In this document: positions 1 through 11,459 of the stretch, in pieces
How the letters are laid out: every line of letters begins with the position of its first letter
How positions within the stretch are numbered: the first letter of the stretch is position 1
Origin: Sipunculus nudus
Lineage: Eukaryota > Annelida > Sipuncula > Golfingiida > Sipunculidae
Reading direction: 5' to 3'
Assembly: GCA_026874595.1 (NCBI GenBank)
Contig: CM049308.1
Location: forward strand, 76,666,124 to 76,730,123
Length of the DNA stretch: 64,000 nucleotides
Notes under the pieces: model-generated
Database searches by the model: none
What the model was told of the DNA's origin: nothing
What the model saw: the letters and a program-made list of their open reading frames with translations, nothing else
Translations under genes and position numbers: made by a program

Positions 1-2848
1 GAAATCCTTGTGGAAGGGCAATATTTATTTTTTTTTACCTTTTCTTGCGTGCTTCAATCAAAATGTCATGATCAGGGAAAAGCATGGAAATAACAGGTGT
101 TTTTGCTAAACAGGTAAAAGCACTATTTAACAAAGGAAATTGTATCAAAATTGTTTTATTTTATCTTGAAAGATGAAAATAAAAATGAAAATCTTTGATG
201 TGGGGGGATAAAATGGATGCTGGCGGTGCCTGAGAACCATACCTTTTATTTTATTTGGCTTATTGCCTCATATTTTATTTATGGACCTGTGTGTACATAT
301 GGTTTAGATCACTTTTCTCTGTATATGATTGTAAAGAGTTACTCTAAAACATGCCCAAAACCAAAAATTGTTGTTGTTGTAATTATTGTCAAGTGTTTGA
401 TTACAACATGCAGCTGTCAGTGTGGTTATCATCACTTTAAAGTAAGAAAAATGATCAGCAATACCATGGTTTATGTCATTATGGTATTTACATAGAAGAA
501 TTGTAAATACCTGTGTTGTGCTACCAAACCATGAGTACTGTTTCATTTGTAAGGTATTCAGCCCTAGAGATTTGCTATAAAACATACCTTTATACAGATT
601 TGCAGGTAACTCATATTTAATATACCTAGCCTAGTTATTAATCAGACAGCAGTAGGTGTAGGGATAAAGTGAAGCAATGTAATGAAGAGATGAACTGAGT
701 GTTTTGGCTAGATAGGGGTTTTCAAATTACATATAAGAATTAGTCACATGTGAAACTTGGTGCCCTGGAGCTTATTATTTGGTTTCTGCATTAATTTAGA
801 TTTTATAGAGAAAAAGCTTAAAAACCTTTAAAAATCTTCTTCTCTGAAACTGTTCAGCCGAATTGTCCAATATTTCACAGAAATTTTTCTTGGAACAATT
901 TCTCTCAAGTTTGTTCTAATGGTTTCAGTTCGATGATTTTTGACCGAGTTACAGGAATTTGAACTTAGTCATCTGTGCAAAAAAGCATACTAAACTTAAA
1001 ATCTCAGAAACAGCTGGAGCTGTCATCACCAAATTTTATGCCAATGTTTGTCACATGAGTCATATCTGAAATTGAGGTGTTGGGGGCACCACCTACATTG
1101 ATCTGTTTTTTACAAGCAAAAATGTAAGTTTAGACTCTTCTAGCTTATACACTTTTTTTTAAGAAACTGTTAAGCTGATTGGTTTAAACTTTACAAGATT
1201 TATTCTATGGTATTGTTCTGCCAGTTTTATAAGAATTGATTGGGTAAATCCAGCTTTAAAAAAGCAGTGTAGCCAATTGAAAAAGGCTTTCTGTGTATGA
1301 AAACAGATTTGACAACATGCCCAGTTTCAGCAGCCAAGTAAAGAGGTTACTCAGTACAACCAGATGGGGTCCAGACATCACCATGGCAACTGACACAGGG
1401 TCTAGACGCAGAATGCCCAGATTAGAATTATTGGAACTATATTTTTCAACTGTTTGAAAAAACTTGGTTTGCATTCTTAGCAAATCTGTGAGCTTATGCA
1501 ATGGTGTGTTGTTGACCGTCTTCCATCATCTGTCGTGGGTCATAGCTATCTCAAAAAGGGCAGGAGCTTGCATCACCAAATTTTTTGCAAAAAATTTGTC
1601 ATCTAAAAAATTCTATCAGATTTTGCTTATTGCTTTTGCATGGATAGCTTTATAACATACACTAAAATGGTGGCGCCACCTGCAACCATTTTTGCACAGC
1701 ATCCATCTGTTCATCTGCCTTGGGATAAAATAACTCATATCTCGGCAGTGGTTTGACTTATCCATCTAAAATTTTGCAAGTTTATACATCCTAGACAGCT
1801 TTCTTGATTTTAAGACATATGGTGCCACCTTCATTCACGTTTACGCTGCAGACATCCAAGCTCATATCTTGGGAACCGTTTGACCGATTGGGCCAAAATT
1901 TTGCATGTGTATAGATCTCACTGAGTTCTTTATCATACGCAAAACTGGTGATGCACCCGCAACCATTTTTGTACAGCGGCCATCTGTTCATCTGCCTTGG
2001 GATAAAATCCCCATATCTCGGCAGTGGTTTGACATATCTGCCTAAAATTTTGCATGTTTATACATGCTGGTTAGCTTTCTTAATTATGTGGCAGGTGGCG
2101 CCACCTATTTTTATGTATGCTGCAGACATTCAGGCTTATATCTCAGGACTTGTTTGACATATCCCCCTGAAATTTTGCATATGAATAGATCTCATATAGT
2201 TCTTAATATTATACAAAATTGGTGGCGCCACCTGCCACCATTTTTGCACACGACCTTCTGTTTCTCTGCTGTGGGATAAAATCACTCATATACAAATAGT
2301 GGTTTGATTTATCTGCCTAAACTTTTGCATATATATACAACTTGGACAGATTTCTGGATTTATACATACACATTTCGGCTGCAGACATCCATGCTAATAT
2401 GCAACACACCTCACTCTATTTCCCCTTGCCACTCAATCCATGCCTCACTTCACCCGTCTTACTCTGATTTTGGCGGATACATATAGTCGCTTGTCGACTA
2501 CCCGTATTCTATTTTTAAAATGTCCTAGTCTGAAACTTGCAGGTCAGAAACATCTATTTTGCTGAAATCATAATACTAAGGTAGATATGCAGGACATAAG
2601 AGGATCAATATTAAATTTTAAAAATAATCCTCCATTTATACTCCCAAACTTTGCACAGGTTCACATTAGGCCTGTAGGCCTTGTTTACTCCTAGTAATAG
2701 CCTAAAAAGGTCCACTGCTGCAAGGAGGGTTTAGCCTTAAAAAAATGGTAATAAAGGTAGTTTCACCAAGTAAAGGTGGCTAAGACTCACTAACACACCC
2801 AACCCGAATCTGCTTCCCTCTACAGTCTTAAATTTAATTCCACTGCAG
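1..2848 (+). other. Probable SCYL1 intron or upstream sequence; no exon recognised
   Basis: Sequence upstream of the first recognised SCYL1 exon, which opens directly after a polypyrimidine-CAG acceptor at 2848. I found no convincing exon here; the open frames are short and low in complexity. From about 780 to 1660 there are degenerate repeated blocks: an 'aaactgttNAGCYGA' block near 846 and 1164, and a 'gcatcaccaaatttt'-like block near 1025 and 1571. They run into the Helitron-like repeat starting near 1669 and may be its decayed 5' part. The assignment to an intron is inference. Confidence 0.5.
1669..2512 (+). mobile_element. Helitron-like non-autonomous element, copy 1 (3' part)
   Basis: Repeat with monomers of roughly 130-150 bp carrying the palindrome GGTGGCGCCACC (1669-1680, 2094-2105, 2221-2232, with degenerate copies near 1821 and 1945). 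The right end has a short hairpin (TAGTCG, loop CTTGT, CGACTA; 2484-2500) followed by CCCGTATTCTAT. The second copy on the opposite strand (46757-48190) has the same hairpin and ends in CTAGT, which matches the Helitron 3' signature of a hairpin just before CTRRT, with a host T next. The terminal base pattern is mutated in this copy. No Rep/helicase coding is seen, so it would be non-autonomous. The 5' end is not defined. Confidence 0.55.
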
Positions 2849-5036
2849 GAGGAAACTAATGCCTGGGGATCAGACTTCACACCTGTAGATGACCAGGGAG
2901 TGCACTCGGCGAGCTCGTACGACTGGGGACACGGCCAAAGTGATGACTTCTTTTCCAGTGCTATGAGTGGGGATAAAAAGGTGAGGAGCTGATGTTAGTC
3001 ATGTGAGGTTAGACAGATGGAATAGCACGGTACTCATGGGAATGTTAGGGGAGCAATATTGTGGAGGTATATTCTGATGAAGAAAGTCCATAAACAATGA
3101 ATTATTTATACTGTTAAAATTTATACAAATTTATATCTGTAAAGGATTATTATTGAAAGGATTAGTGCCTTTATTGCTACCACAGTAGTGATTGATATGT
3201 GATTATCATAATAATTCCTAAATGATTATAAATTATAATGTATCATAAATCATTATAAATTAAAATATTGATTAATTATTATAAAAATGGACAAATTATA
3301 ATAAAAAATTGTAAATTCCTGTGGTACTTGCAAAACATACTGTGCTTCAGATATTTCATATAGATAAGAATTATTCATGTACATCAAATTTTACAATAAA
3401 AAGAGAAATTTAAGGTTAATAATAGATCCATATTTAGGAATATCTCATGTATAAACAAAGGGTATACCTAAAGTCTTGATTTACCATACATGTATAATTT
3501 TAAGCTATAGTTTATGTCATTACCATACATACTCCTACAGAAACCTGTAGCAAGTCGTTCAGGAGGCAGCTCCAGCTCCAGTTTGTCAGGCAGCCGTCCT
3601 TCATCAGCCAAAAGTTCTACCGCAGCATCTGCAAAACCTAGTCAGCCAGCAAGCATGGCCTCCTCCAGGTCCACAGCAGCCAGGAAGACAGAGACACCTG
3701 GTGGCGGAGGCTGGGACGACTCAGGCTGGGATGATACAGGAGGATGGGGAGGAGACACATGGGGAGGAGAGACAACAGGTAACTCAGGTGGGTTAATGAA
3801 GCCAGATGATCAGAGAATAAAAGGAGATAATTAATGTAGACACAGGTATACAGGTATTTTAATCAGAGGATAAAAAAGTAGTAGATAAAGGTTACTCAGA
3901 GCAATCATAGGCAACTCAGTCTCTGGTTAGAAAATTTAACTGTTGTAAAACCAGACTATGTTCTGTGTGAGGCAAAACTGCGGCATAGAAACCCTAGTTA
4001 TTGCCTGAGCGGTGTAACGGACATGGTCATGTGCTAAATATTACTTGAGCTTTCATTTTTTGAATAGGTGGCAGTACAATTAACAGCAATCAAAGTAATG
4101 CTTACGTCTCAGAAAAAAAAAACATCTAGGCCAAAGAGAAGAACCTTGAACCCCCTGATAGTTTCGTGACAGACATCACTGTGTATCAGTTTACAGTATT
4201 CCATTACATTAACTGAATGAGTTGTCTGCAGTGCCTGCAGCAGCAGCCTGCAACTTGTAAAACAGTGTCAGGTCACATTTGTGTGGCCAAAGAAAAATTG
4301 ATTATGATTAAGTTAGATTTGCAGCTGTGCCTGAGTATACATTTACAGTTTACATTGTCACTTGTATGTAATCAGACAAAAAATAAGTTAACTATGGGCT
4401 GTTGGAACAAAGATATGGAGAGAGCAGATGATTTTCTACTGTTTAAAACAAAATATTTGAAACAAAATATGTGAAACCTATAAAGAAAGACTTCATAGAT
4501 TTGCAGCAATTGTTCAAACGATAAATTCCAACAATACAAGGTTTAATCCATTCCTAATGCTAACATTATGAATGAAAATTTTATTAATACAGTTAATTAT
4601 TAAATATTTCATAAATACAGGTAATAATTTTTTGTCAAGGGGATTTACACCAAAGATTTGGTGCTTATTCACCAAAGAATTATTAGATAAAAAGAAAAAT
4701 ATGAGTTGCAATTTAGTAGAGGTCTTTCTTTTGATGTGACCTAAAGGCTATTATTTGTGTTATTTTGACAAGTCACAATTAATGAAAAATAATGGAACAA
4801 GATGAATCATCAATAATATTAATATTGTTGTGCTACATGCTCTTCATGAGTGCATAATCATATTTTTAAATATATTAAATTTAATTTATTCAGGGCTGAA
4901 TAAAGCTGAACTAGCCAAGAAACAGAGGGAGGAGAAGAGAGCTCAGAGGCAAAAAGAACTGCAGGAAAAACGAGCTGCCCGTCAAGCTGGGGGCGGGGCC
5001 ATGAAACTGGGGGCCAAGAAGCTGGCGCAGGATTAA
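2849..5036 (+). CDS. SCYL1: SCYL1 (N-terminal kinase-like protein), last three coding exons, partial
   Basis: Three exons give the last 170 residues: 2849-2980 (44 codons, phase 0 at both ends), 3541-3778 (ends in phase 1, donor CAG|GTAACT) and 4894-5033 plus stop TAA at 5034-5036. Acceptors are CTGCAG, CTACAG and TTCAG. The encoded tail has the SCYL1 layout: an acidic, Trp-containing segment (NAWGSDF...), a Ser/Ala-rich linker, repeated GWDDSGWDD / GGWGGDTWGG motifs, then a basic helix (GLNKAELAKKQREEKRAQRQ) and a MKLGAKKLAQD end. Family knowledge: SCYL1 is a pseudokinase of the cis-Golgi/ERGIC that binds COPI coat through its C-terminal dibasic tail. The kinase-like and HEAT-repeat parts must lie upstream of this window. 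Oddity: the dibasic pair sits at -6/-5, not at -4/-3 as in the vertebrate RKLD end. Identification rests on recall of the family, not on a search. Confidence 0.85.
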
Positions 5037-5746
5037 CCAATCATTTCACTCTCCACAGGCAATACCGTGATCACCACATAAAAAACACTCATTTGGCTGG
5101 ACAAGCTCCCATATGGATGAAATCCCATTGGACAAAGAGCAAACTCATTAAAATGGATATCTAATAGAGCACGGCATTATGTCTCTTGTATGTTTTCCCA
5201 GGCACAGTGTTTTGTCACATCTGATATTCTAATAAGTAATTACATCCTTGAAGCAGGTTATGTTTTCTCCTGTGTCTCTCTGTCTGTTAGTTTTTTTTTG
5301 TGTCTGTTTGAAGAAATATGCAAAAATTACTGAACCAATATCCACAAATGTGTGGAGGGCTGGAGATGTAGCCCAGGGATGAATCATGAACTTTGGTGCT
5401 GATCTGAGGTGGATCCAGTCAGATGGTTTTGCCTTGAGTAAGGTAACACTACAGAGTGCAGTTGAGTTGAAATTAATTTTTTTTTAATTTCCATAAAATT
5501 TAGAAATCATGCAGCTGAAAAAAAGTTCTCTTTCAGTGTTATACACAAAATGTTCTATACACAAGATGTAGTATAAACTATTGTGACACCAGCTCCAATA
5601 ACCTTAAATATACCTTATAACTTGCCCCTCTGCATTTTTTGACAACCCCAAATTCATCTTGAAAACAATGCAGATCAGAAAAAGAGTTAAAAAATATGAT
5701 AACATATTTTTCTCAATATCTTGGAGTAACTATTTATACATCCTGT
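5037..5746 (+). other. Likely SCYL1 3' UTR and flank
   Basis: AT-rich sequence after the SCYL1 stop with no coding potential. No clear AATAAA lies close to the stop. The first good AATAAA hexamers noticed are at 7157-7162 and 7222-7227, beyond the repeat at 5747-6745, so either the 3' UTR is long and contains that repeat or a variant signal is used. The transcript end cannot be fixed from sequence alone. Confidence 0.35.
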
Positions 5747-6745
5747 ATTTTTATGCCCCCGCCACAAAGTGGCCGGGGCATATAGTTTTACCCATGTCCG
5801 TCATTCCGTCCTTCCGAAATCAAACAGTTGTACAGACTTTTTTTCGCAATGCCTGCAGATATTGGCCTGATTTTTTATGTGTGGGCAGATATAGACCAGT
5901 TACAGATCGAGTTCGCGTTTCGTCCCAGTTGACCTATTTTTTAACGTTTTACGCCTCCTTAACTTAGAAAATTTCATGAAAAATATGAAATTTCATGACA
6001 AATACACATGTACGGACTTTCTTTCGCAATGCCTGCAGATATTGGCCTGATTTTTGGTGTGTTGGCAGATATTGACCAGTTACAGATCGAGTTCGCGTTT
6101 TGTCCCAGTTGACCTACTTTTGACCATTTGACGGTGCTCTAACATAGAAAATTTCATAAAAAAGTGCACATGTATGGACTTTTTTTCACAGTGCCTGCAG
6201 ATACGGGCCTGATTTTTGGTGTGTCGGCAGATATTGACCAGTTACAGATCGAGTTCTTGTTTTGTCCCAGTTGACCTACTTTTGACCATTTGACTGCTCC
6301 TGAAATATAGAAAGTTTCATGAAAAATAGAAATTTTCATAACAAATGCATATGTACTGACTTTTTTTTCCTCAATGCCTGCAGGTACCACCCTGATTTTT
6401 TATGTGTGGGCAGATAATGACAGTTACAGATCGAGTTCGCGTTTCGTCCCGGTTGACCTACTTTTCATTGTTTTACGGCTCCTAAACATAGAAAATTTCA
6501 TGAAAGACAGAAATTTTTATGGAAAATGCACATGTATGGACTTTTTTTCACAATGCCTGCATATACTGGCATGATTTTTGGTGTGTTGCTTGATAATGAC
6601 CTGTTACAGATCGAGTTTGCATTTTGCCCTTGTTGACCTACTTTTGACCATACGACACCTCCTGAACTTAAAAAATTTTTCAAAATTTTACAAATGTTTC
6701 TAATTTGCCCCAGGCGGGGGCATTCGTGTCGTTCCGACACATCTA
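5747..6745. repeat. Interspersed repeat with five internal units and G/C-rich ends
   Basis: Bounded by TGCCCCCGCC...GGCCGGGGCATATAG on the left and CCCCAGGCGGGGGCATTCG on the right, in otherwise AT-rich DNA. Inside are five degenerate units, marked by GCCTGCAKATA-like blocks at 5851, 6031, 6193, 6376 and 6555 (spacing 162-183 bp). Each unit continues with a conserved ACAGATCGAGTT block and a 'agttgacctac' block, then 'gaaaatttcatgaaaa'. It resembles repeats I associate with bivalve genomes. No protein is encoded; open frames across it do not persist. Confidence 0.7.
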
Positions 6746-7880
6746 GTTTTATTTATATATTAACTTCAGTAGATTTATTGAAAGTTTGTCCAGTCAGCTT
6801 TATAAAGTTTATGTCTTCCATGCAGGAGTATGGTGTGCAAAAATTGATATTTTGAAATGAAAGATGATGAGTCAGCAAATTGTCAATGTGGGATTTTATC
6901 TTTATGGGACTTTGTCATTCCTGTTATTGTGCAGTAGTCTCACTAGCCAAGTTCATTGTAAATAGACTCATTCTGTAAAAAAAAAAATACAAGCTAAGTA
7001 TTATATTTCATCACTATGGGTGGATACGTGTTTTGATATGTGAATTCTTTATGTTAAACCATGATGTATGGGTAAAAGTCCAGATAACTTTTTACCTGTT
7101 ATGGGATGGTATCCTTTGTTAAATGCTCATTAAAATCTTATTTTTCAGCATGCTGTAATAAACAATGTGTATAGAAATACCAATGTGCTTAATGCATGAA
7201 TCTGCACACATAGAATTTCATAATAAAAATATAGTTTTATAATACAATTATGGTATTGTGTGCCATTGTTTTTGTTTTGCAAATGTATTCTCACATGATT
7301 TTCAATGTTTTCATGTTATTCTGAAGAATCCTCCTTACAGTCCGATCAAAATTTTAAATAAATCTCACTTATGCACATGAGGAACAAAAGAGCGAGATAG
7401 AGAAAAAAATACCGTAGGAGAGAGAGAAGCCATATAAAAACATTGTTAGTTACTGGGTAAACTCTAAATGACTTGTTGTGCAAGAGATGGTGTCTTTTGT
7501 TTGAGAGGTTAAACATTTTTAGTACTACAAACTATTTGTATAATAAGAGCACTTGAGCCTAAGGGATGATAGGGATTAGAATGAGTAAATGAGTGGAAAA
7601 TTTACAAAAATAACCCAGAGGCACCCCAAGAAAAGCGTCATTACATGTGTATGTCATGTATACTATTGGCAGAAGTGCAAAAACAGGCATTGAAGGGGTC
7701 AGTCATTAAACTTTATTAATTATCCAGCTAAAGTGAAACAAAAAAGACTTGTCAAGGAAGAGCGCACTAAAGATATGTGTTCGAACTGGGGTGAGGATGG
7801 CAGGGCAAATACGACCAGAAATGGGCTACTCAACATTATATTATAAATATTATTAGACCCCAAGGTTTTGGCAGGTGCCC
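6746..7880. other. No gene recognised
   Basis: AT-rich sequence without sustained open frames. AATAAA hexamers at 7157 and 7222 are possible polyadenylation signals for SCYL1. Nothing else can be supported. Confidence 0.4.
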
Positions 7881-7899
7881 AATAGGTATCAGGTTTATG

Positions 7900-8480
7900 T
7901 CTTTACTGATTGACGATGGTAAGAGTCTGTAATCAAATTTCAAGCCCATCAGGAATACAAAATAGCTGATCTCCAGGCAGCGAAATTCTTTCTTGGGCAT
8001 TATCTCAATTATTGTTCAAGCATTTACTGTGAAACTTTTATTGAAGATTGCCCGTCTCAGAGGATGTGTGATATCGAATTTCAGGCCCGTCAGAAAATTC
8101 AATATGGCCACCAGGCAGTGATCTTGGAATTCCTTCACATTATCTCAAGAACTGTTCAAGTGTTTCCCTTGAAAATTTCACTGCAGATCGACACCAATGG
8201 GAGGTGTGCACTTCCGTGTTAAGGCAGTGATCCTGGAATTCCTTTTGTGTGCATTACCTCAAGATCTCTTCAAGCAAGTGACAAGCAAGTGATGTGAAAT
8301 TTTACACAAAAATAACACCCATGAGAGGATGTGACCCATCGAAAATTCAATATGGCCGCCTGGCTGTCATCTTGAAATTCCTTTGCATGCATTATCTCAA
8401 GAATCGTTCAAGTGTTGCCTTGAAAATTTTCAAAGAGCCTTTATCTTAAGAACCGTTTGAGTGTTTGCCTTGAAAAGAAA
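7900..8480. repeat. Degenerate tandem array, unit about 130-150 bp
   Basis: About four units share an order of blocks: 'aatttcaggcccgtcagaaa', 'aatatggccaccaggcagtg', 'ttggaattcctt', 'attatctcaagaa' and 'gttcaagtgttKccttgaaa'. Unit starts are near 7930, 8075, 8200 and 8335. It looks like the interior of an interspersed element. It is related in style to, but different in sequence from, the arrays at 10876-11450 and 35790-36480, all of which carry an 'AATATGGCC' or 'AAGATGGCC' block. Confidence 0.6.
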
Positions 8481-8840
8481 CATAATCAGGAGCAATATTA
8501 TTATGGCTATTCTTTCACACTATCAGTTCAGTTTGCTTTATACAAAAGATTCCCAGCAAAGTATCCCAGCTCATGGTTTCAGTACCTCCCTTTCAGCTGC
8601 TTAACACCTTGTTATCGTGCTACATGTGAGTAAACAGGGTCCAAGGGTGTCTTCATCAAAACAAGGCCGTGTGACTGGACGAACCATGCATGACAGGTCC
8701 CAAACAAGGAGTAGTCCAAACATGAACATGCACGGTCGTGAAACCCTGGTTGTAAACCTGAAAGGAAACAGAAAACGCAGGTGCCGTTCACTCTGTTTAT
8801 GTTTGCTCCAGTGATCGCGCCCTGTCCACTTTTTAGCTGT

Positions 8841-10261
8841 CCGAAAGTCATCTGAGCTATAGCGGTCACTCTTTGTCCGTCGTCTGTCCATCTGTCTCTC
8901 CGTTATCAGGGCACAAAATTACCGTTAGACCTAGAAACCTCTTAACATCCGAGGAGGTCCTTGAAAAATCTCCTTGGAAATCTAGGATTAGGTCACTGCG
9001 ACCTTTATACTTCGAGTTACGGGGCATATTTCGAGTTACGGGGCATATTTCGGCAACCCAGAATTATTAAAAATTTGATTCAAAATCTCCTGTATCTAAA
9101 TAATTATTGGATGGAATGCCATGAATTTTGCCTTGGATATTGATCATGACTAGTTTCATCACTTCTGGAAGAGTGGTGGAGCCCCCTGTGTTTTTCCATT
9201 GTTCACACATTTTTCCCTAAAATTTTAGACTGCCAAATTACAGCAAGATGTTAGTTTCTCATGTGTGGTTTCACCCAGTATCCTGAAACCTCCTACATGT
9301 ATTCATCATGACTAGTTTAATCAGTTCCCGAAGAGTGTTGGTCCCACCTATATTTTACCTATTTTTCACGCATCCCCCCCCCCCCCCCATATTTTTATAC
9401 TCAAATTTCAGCAATGTCCTCTAACAGGGCACAAAACGTAACCGTTAGACCTAAAAACCTCTTACTTAAAGGTTTATACCTAGAAAAATCCACGGAGGTC
9501 ATTGAAAAATCTCCTTAAAAACCTGAAATAAGGCCACTGCGACTATTATCCTAGTTAAGGAGCATGATTCGGCACACTAGAATAAATAAAAAATTGATAC
9601 AAAAGCTCCAGTATCTGAATAACTTATGCATTAATTGCCATGAATATAGTAAATATGGATCATCAACAGTTTCATCAGTTTCTCAAGGCTGGTGACACCA
9701 CCTTTATTTGTTCTAATTTTTAATTATCCTCCTCAGTTTTGAGATCTTCAAATGAAGCAGTCCAGCCAATAACGGCACAAACCGTAATGTTAGACCTAGA
9801 AACCTCTTACTGTACATCCACGGAGGTCCAAGGAAAACTGAAATTAGGTCATGGTGACCTATATTTTTTCGAATTATAGGCCGAAACCTAATTTTAAGCA
9901 CCCAGACAATTCAGAAATTGTATACATTAGGTCTAGAATCTTCTAACATGATATCCAGGATGGTCCTGGGCTAACGTCCTTGGAAATATGAAATAAGATC
10001 TCTGTGACCTGTTATCTGCGAGCTATAGGGGGAAAAAATGTTTGAGCACTCTGAATGTCAGATCGGCTCAAATTGTATCTTTTACGCCTAGAACCTGTTA
10101 ACGCAACAGCCATGGAGGTTGTGGTCAAATTTTCTTTGAAACATGAATCTAGTTCATTATGACCCGTATTCTGCGAGCAACTGTCTAAAAATATGAGTTG
10201 GTGCACCTAGACAGTCAGACAAAATACAAATTGTGTCCGTTAGACCTAGCAACTTCTAACA
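8841..10261 (+). repeat. Tandem-array repeat (CCGTTAGACCTAG family), left part
   Basis: Starts with 'catctgagctatagcggtc' and a run of 'ccgtcgtctgtcc', then about six units marked by 'accgttagacctagaaacct', 'acatccRNggaggtcc', 'aaatctccttggaaa' and 'aggtcactgYgacct'. Block starts are near 8920, 9440, 9785, 9930, 10080 and 10236. The array is cut at 10261 by the insertion 10262-15813 and resumes at 15814. A third copy lies at 36500-37185. The ends there ('ctatagcgatcac' and 'cagctgagcatcatggccc') match a pattern I recognise from bivalve repeats. Confidence 0.7.
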
Positions 10262-10875
10262 TACCGTATTAGTGCGGCGGCTAATGGAAAAATTGTTCAA
10301 ATTGTGATAAAAGTACCAACATTGGTACAGTTGTAGTATTGTACACTGGCTTTCATTTAAGAAATAGTTCAACAAAATAATAATGAGATTTCAGGGGTGG
10401 ATCCTGCAATTAATTTGGGGATAGCGTTGAATAAATTAAATAATTGATAAATAATGTCTAATCTAAAAGTGTTTGATCAAGGCCTTTATTTTGCAGCACA
10501 TGGAATACAGAAGTCTGCTGATGTTCAAAATTTACTTTCAAGTGAAGTTAATTTAGTTCAACAAGCGATCTGCAATAGTTATAATTGAGCAGGATGTATT
10601 TATTTATCAAGTATTGTGCAGAACTAACGCGATATAGCACGTCTTTTTAATAATGTTAACATGGGTATATCACAAACATGTTTCATGTAAATTATAACAA
10701 ACGTAGGCTTACCATTAATTGAATAATTAACTAAATAAAGGGTATGGTGGCAGCATGAATTATCACATGGGTATAATTATAACTATTTATGTTTGTCAAT
10801 CAGCCTACTAAAGAGCAAGTTAATTATTCAGTAAAAATGTTTCGGAAGTCTGCCTGTCTACTTTTCCTGTTCATA

Positions 10876-11450
10876 TGAGGGCTCTAGACCTATTGAATTA
10901 CAAACCTGTCAGAATTCGAATGTGGCCACCACAGCCCAATCGCTGATTTTCTTTCGCACGTGATAACTCAACAACAACAACATACTTCAGCTTTCCCAAA
11001 TTCACAGGGATGATTGGTACATACGACGGCGTCAGACCTATTGAATTACAGACTTGTCGGAATTCCAATATGGCCACCAGATCATAATGGGTGATTTTCT
11101 TTCGCACCGGAAATTTCAACAAGAACAAGCTTGACCTTTATCATTTTCTCAGGGATCATTGGTGCCTATGCGGACTCAATCCCTTTCCAATAACAGACCT
11201 GTCAAAATTCCAATATGGCTCCCAGAGCACAATTGGGTATTTTTTTTAAGCGCGATATCTCAACAAGAACAAGCTTGATCTATCTCTCTAACACAGAGAT
11301 GATTGGTACCTATAAGGGCTCCATCTCTATCGAATTGCAGACCTGTCGGAATTCCAATATGGCTACCAGAACACTATCGTTGATTCTCTTTCGCAACAAT
11401 ATGCTTGATCTTTCTCAAATTCACAGGAATCATTAGTGCCAACGAGGGAT
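10876..11450. repeat. Tandem array, four units of about 145 bp
   Basis: Units are marked by 'attNcaRacctgtcRgaatt' followed by 'ccaatatggccaccaga', 'gattttctttcgca' and 'tctcaacaagaacaagcttg'. Starts lie near 10885, 11035, 11180 and 11320; a truncated fifth begins near 11455 and runs straight into the reverse-transcriptase remnant. Noncoding; the frames seen through it are not conserved between units. Confidence 0.65.
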
Positions 11451-11459
11451 TCTGACCTA

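Noticed and set aside
217-585. Overlapping open frames on both strands near the left end
   Set aside because: They overlap each other in antisense, have low-complexity AT-driven composition and no recognisable motif.
1256-2486. Several open frames of 60-81 codons in the Helitron-like region
   Set aside because: They fall on repeat units, do not persist in the second copy at 46.8-48 kb in the same form, and contain no domain.
8601-8891. Antisense pairs of frames around 8.6-8.9 kb
   Set aside because: They run into the start of the CCGTTAGACCTAG repeat and have no recognisable features.
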